Below are positions 63,063-64,000 of a stretch of 64,000 bases of DNA, piece after piece. Where the stretch lies: assembly GCA_038503065.1 (NCBI GenBank), contig JBCAMK010000008.1:744001-808000 (forward strand), written 5' to 3'. The stretch comes from Paragyromitra xinjiangensis. Taxonomy: Eukaryota > Ascomycota > Pezizomycetes > Pezizales > Discinaceae. The notes beneath the pieces are model-generated. The model was given only the letters and a program-made list of their open reading frames with translations. It was not told the origin of the DNA and ran no database searches. The stretch's first letter is position 1, and every line of letters starts with the position of its first letter. The position numbers and the translations under genes are program-made.

Positions 63063-64000
63063 ACGGCATACCCGTTACACCAGGCTATGATTAATGAGGT
63101 GTTGCATGACCTATTGGATCTGGGCGTGATAGTATACTTAGATGATATACTTATCTACACAGAGACAATTGGGGAGCATCAACGCCTCGTTCAGAAGGTG
63201 CTGCAGAGGCTTCGAGAGGCAAGTCTGCATGCACACATAGACAAGACCTTCTTCCACTTGAAGGAGGTTGAGTACTTGGGATACCAGATCTCCGAGCGTG
63301 GCATCTCTATGTCAAAAGAGAAGGTCAACGCCGTGAAGGACTGGCCAGTCCCTAGGAACGTGAAGGATGTGCAAGCCTTCCTAGGCTTTGCCAACTTCTA
63401 CCGCAGGTTCATCGCCGGGTTTAGCAAGGTGTACAAACCATTGACTGACCTGCTGAGAAAAGAAGGGAAGTGGCACTGGACCGCTGCCTGTGACAGGGCT
63501 TTCGAGGAACTCAAGCAGCTGTTCACCAGCGAGCCTATCTTGGTCCACTTCCACCCACAAAGACGCAGAGTTGTAGAGACTGATGCTTCTGACTTTGCGA
63601 AGGGAGCTGTGATGTCCCAGTATGGCGAGGATGGCAAGCTGCATCCTGTTGCTTTCTATAGCAAGAAGCACTCGCCAGCTGAGATCAACTATGACATCCA
63701 TGACAAGGAAATGGGTGCCATAGTAGCTGCGTTCCGGGAATGGGAGCACCTTCTTAAGTCCGTTAAGGGAGAGGTTGTGGTCTTCACCGATCATAAGAAC
63801 CTAGAGTACTTCAACAGTAGCAAGGTTTTGACCTGCCGGCAGGCCAGATGGGCTGAGGACCTGGCGGGGTTTGATTTCAAGGTCATCTACAGACCCGGTG
63901 AACGGAATGGCAAGCCTGATGTCCTATCTAGACGTTGGGATCACCGTCTGGGAAAGGGAGGTGAACCTGCTGCCCAACAGCCGCAGTTGTTTTTCCGTCC
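63063..64000 (+). CDS. Ty3/gypsy polyprotein fragment (RT and RNase H), open at window edge
   Basis: The frame is open from the LINE junction to 64000. RT palm: VIVYLDDILIY with the catalytic DD, then LGYQISERGISMSKEK and VQAFLGFANFYRRFI. RNase H: ETDASDFAKGAVMSQ, YDIHDKEMGAIVAAFREWEH, VFTDHKNLEYF, ending FKVIYRPGERNGKPDVLSRR. The usual TNAPATFQAM ahead of the palm reads TAYPLHQAM, which looks like small compensating indels. Fingers, protease and gag are absent on the left, so it is 5'-truncated at or near the LINE array. The integrase would lie to the right, outside the window. Confidence 0.9.

Overview
The window is a transposon-rich stretch of a nuclear genome from a filamentous fungus. 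Short GT-AG introns (about 35-110 bp), Plavaka-type DNA transposons, a RepHel Helitron, RNase H-bearing LINEs, a Ty3/gypsy fragment, a TET/JBP-like dioxygenase and DUF6532-like genes all fit a dikaryan fungus. Several of these families are best known from mushrooms, but the sequence does not fix the species or even the phylum. I see no clear host housekeeping gene, no tRNA or rRNA gene and no CRISPR array. Family names come from motif recognition by eye; identities are not measured.

Layout. 1-8688: a Plavaka element (copy A, minus orientation, running off the left edge) with three genes: a transposase with one internal stop, a divergently transcribed acidic accessory gene, and a DUF6532-like gene. 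8689-13646: a broken pogo-type transposase, a second DUF6532-like gene whose last coding exon is cut by a foldback MITE, and a 1.36-kb non-autonomous element with the same terminal motif as Plavaka. 15.7-23.5 kb: an unrecognised multi-exon gene, a four-exon Helitron RepHel gene, a degenerate minisatellite, and a convergent TET/JBP-like 2OG-Fe(II) dioxygenase. 24.2-25.3 kb: a satellite with a period of about 249 bp. 25593-34515: a second Plavaka element (copy B, plus orientation) with an internal deletion, carrying two nested LINE derivatives that encode only ORF1. 35.5-38.8 kb: remains of a third, diverged Plavaka lineage (copy C) with the same divergent accessory gene. 40233-45818: a full-length, apparently intact LINE on the minus strand with an 11-bp target duplication. 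46086-63062: three full-length LINEs of a related subfamily in perfect head-to-tail order, each bounded by the same 13-bp sequence. 63063-64000: the RT/RNase H part of a Ty3/gypsy polyprotein, open at the window edge.

Main points. (1) The LINE array has four copies of one 13-bp junction and a constant three-unit AAAACACT tail on LINEs of unequal divergence, which suggests a site-specific or self-targeting fungal LINE. (2) The Plavaka elements are multi-gene: an accessory protein is placed divergently to the transposase in two diverged lineages, and one element also carries a DUF6532-like gene. (3) Two independent insertions of a 2.3-kb LINE have only ORF1, a HAL1-like arrangement. (4) A TET/JBP-like oxygenase lies convergent to a Helitron.
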